Assembly (NCBI RefSeq): GCF_900116625.1
Contig: NZ_FPBE01000006.1
Coordinates: 1 to 64,000, forward strand
Reading direction: 5' to 3'
Length of the DNA stretch: 64,000 nucleotides
From: Idiomarina abyssalis
Lineage (GTDB): Bacteria > Pseudomonadota > Gammaproteobacteria > Enterobacterales > Alteromonadaceae
The notes below the pieces were generated by a model. It saw only the letters and a program-made list of their open reading frames with translations, had not been told where the DNA came from and ran no database searches. Below, in pieces: positions 62,973 to 64,000 of this stretch. How positions within the stretch are numbered: position 1 is the stretch's first letter; every line of letters begins with the position of its first letter. A program made the position numbers and the translations under genes.

Positions 62973-63599
62973 ATGAAAATAGTCATTCCAATGCTGATTG
63001 CTGTAGCCGGACTGACCGCAGTGCACAAAGCGCAGGCGCAGGACGTTGAGGCTGTGCAACTGTACTCAGACGCCGAACTTGTTGAGATGTTTGCAACCAA
63101 CGCGCATCTTAAACGAGTACGCGATACCGACCGCTGCCAGCTGGCGCAGGATATTGAAGCTCAGGCAGAGCTCGAGCGTCGTCCAACGTATCAGTTCTTA
63201 TATGGCGACATGATGGCCTGGGGCGTCTGTTATGACCGTGACCCTGAACTTGGCCTGCTTTATATGGAAAAAGCGGCTCAGCATGGCTTACTGGAAGCTC
63301 TGGAGCAGTTGGGGCGCTATTATCATGAAGGAGTTCTGGTTCAAAAGGATATTGACCGCGCCATTTTGTATCTTCGTGAAGCTGCTTCGCTAGGGAATTT
63401 GCCGGCGCAACGACGCTTTGCTGAGATCTTGCTAGCGGATAAAGGCAGCCCGTATGACTACGAAAAGGCCTATCATTGGTTACATAATGCGATAACAGCA
63501 AACCAGGGCACCTATCAGGATATTGAGCAAAAACTGGCAAAGCTGGCTGAGAGAATGCCACCTTCGGTCGTTGAAAAAGCAAAAAGGCCACTGGATTAG
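62973..63599 (+). CDS. Periplasmic Sel1-repeat protein
   Basis: A 208-residue protein with signal peptide (MLIAVAGLTAVHKAQAQ). At least two Sel1-like repeats follow: LGLLYMEKAAQHGLLEALEQ with LGRYYHEGVLVQKDIDR, and AILYLREAASLGNLPAQRRF, with a third region near YEKAYHWLHNAITANQG. Sel1 repeats mediate protein contacts; the partner is unknown. Its stop is inside the stem of a terminator (63583-63611). It probably follows coaX in the same transcript (37 bases). Confidence 0.8.
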   Translation: MKIVIPMLIAVAGLTAVHKAQAQDVEAVQLYSDAELVEMFATNAHLKRVRDTDRCQLAQDIEAQAELERRPTYQFLYGDMMAWGVCYDRDPELGLLYMEKAAQHGLLEALEQLGRYYHEGVLVQKDIDRAILYLREAASLGNLPAQRRFAEILLADKGSPYDYEKAYHWLHNAITANQGTYQDIEQKLAKLAERMPPSVVEKAKRPLD

Positions 63600-63611
63600 T
63601 GGCCTTTGTTT
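63583..63611. terminator. Bidirectional rho-independent terminator
   Basis: AAAGGCCACT (63583-63592), loop GGATT, AGTGGCCTTT (63598-63607) then GTTT. The stem overlaps the stop of the Sel1 gene and lies before the end of the convergent nspC. Confidence 0.85.
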
Positions 63612-63634
63612 GAGTTGCGCAAGTTTACTTGTGC

Positions 63635-64000
63635 TTAAGACAAGCGGTTGCGGAAATCTTCGTAACTAAATTGCCGTACACAGTCAAACTGACCACTTTC
63701 CCGTAAAATACCAATAGCCGGATGCTGAACGCCGTTAAAGAAGGATGTCTTCACCATGGTGTAGTGCATCATGTCTTCAAAAACTAAACGGTCACCAACA
63801 GCCAGAGGCTGATCAAAACTGTACTCACCGATAACGTCCCCGGCTAAGCAACTGTTGCCACCTAAGCGGTAACTGAAGGCTTTTTCGGCGGGTAAGCCTG
63901 CGCCGGTAATGACCGGGCGATATGGCATTTCCAGCACGTCCGGCATGTGAGCCGTTGCTGAAATGTCCAGTAAAGCGATTTGTCCCTGGTTCTCAACAAT
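63635..64000 (-). CDS. nspC: Carboxynorspermidine decarboxylase NspC, 3' part
   Basis: Partial: the frame is open to the window edge, with 18 further codons before ATG 63946, and continues past base 64000. The visible part is the C-terminal beta-barrel half of the PLP-dependent CANSDC family: IALLDISATAHMPDVLEMPY, GGNSCLAGDVIGEYSFDQPL, VGDRLVFEDMMHYTMVKTSF, then RQFSYEDFRNRLS. It makes norspermidine or spermidine from the carboxy form; the partner dehydrogenase gene should lie upstream outside the window. Confidence 0.92.
   Translation of the reverse strand: MVENQGQIALLDISATAHMPDVLEMPYRPVITGAGLPAEKAFSYRLGGNSCLAGDVIGEYSFDQPLAVGDRLVFEDMMHYTMVKTSFFNGVQHPAIGILRESGQFDCVRQFSYEDFRNRLS

Noticed and set aside
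1-64000. tRNA, rRNA or CRISPR loci
   Set aside because: No cloverleaf-like intergenic segment, no rRNA-like sequence and no regularly spaced direct repeats were noticed in the gaps.

Overview
The window reads as part of the chromosome of a marine gammaproteobacterium of the Alteromonadales, most likely Idiomarina or a close relative. This is inferred from protein similarity recalled from memory and from gene order (trmJ-iscR-iscS, ndk-rlmN-pilF-rodZ-ispG-hisS-yfgM-bamB-der, hslRO, gspC-N, acs-crbRS, murB-birA-coaX). No rRNA, tRNA or CRISPR array was found.

Accessory part, 1-20 kb. A complete IS3-family element (1-1230) sits inside a small unknown gene. It is followed by an island with two integron-type gene cassettes (a GNAT acetyltransferase and a small membrane protein, each with its own attC). 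No integrase is visible. The island also has an exported HExxH protein flanked by a degenerate inverted repeat of about 220 bp. Then come a hipBA module, a lipoprotein, a VOC protein, an orphan HigA antitoxin and a DNA ligase remnant without its catalytic lysine. A TonB receptor-response regulator-kinase operon, a second and different hipBA module, and a DCC protein follow. Next is a MarR-controlled periplasmic catalase-like peroxidase with a cytochrome b561. The part ends with a diguanylate cyclase, two hydrophilic stress-type proteins and a NERD protein.

Core part, 20-34 kb. Housekeeping genes: suhB, trmJ, iscR-iscS (without iscU, iscA, hscBA or fdx), msrA, ndk, rlmN, pilF, rodZ, ispG, hisS, yfgM, bamB, der, hslR-hslO. 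An IscR-type box precedes iscR and a MetJ-type box precedes msrA.

Secretion and metabolism, 35-64 kb. A full type II secretion operon gspCDEFGHIJKLMN (no prepilin peptidase here) is followed by mscS. Next are metX-metY under a tandem MetJ box, xseA, an alkaline phosphatase with a Pho-box-like promoter, a DcaP-like porin, and acetyl-CoA synthetase beside its likely CrbR/CrbS regulators. The window closes with murB-birA-coaX, a Sel1-repeat protein and the 3' part of nspC. A palindromic repeat with 12-bp arms occurs in two distant intergenic gaps (25.05 kb and 52.72 kb).

Several track starts were moved to internal starts with a better ribosome binding site or family fit; the reason is given in each entry. 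All assignments come from reading motifs and gene order. No database search was run.
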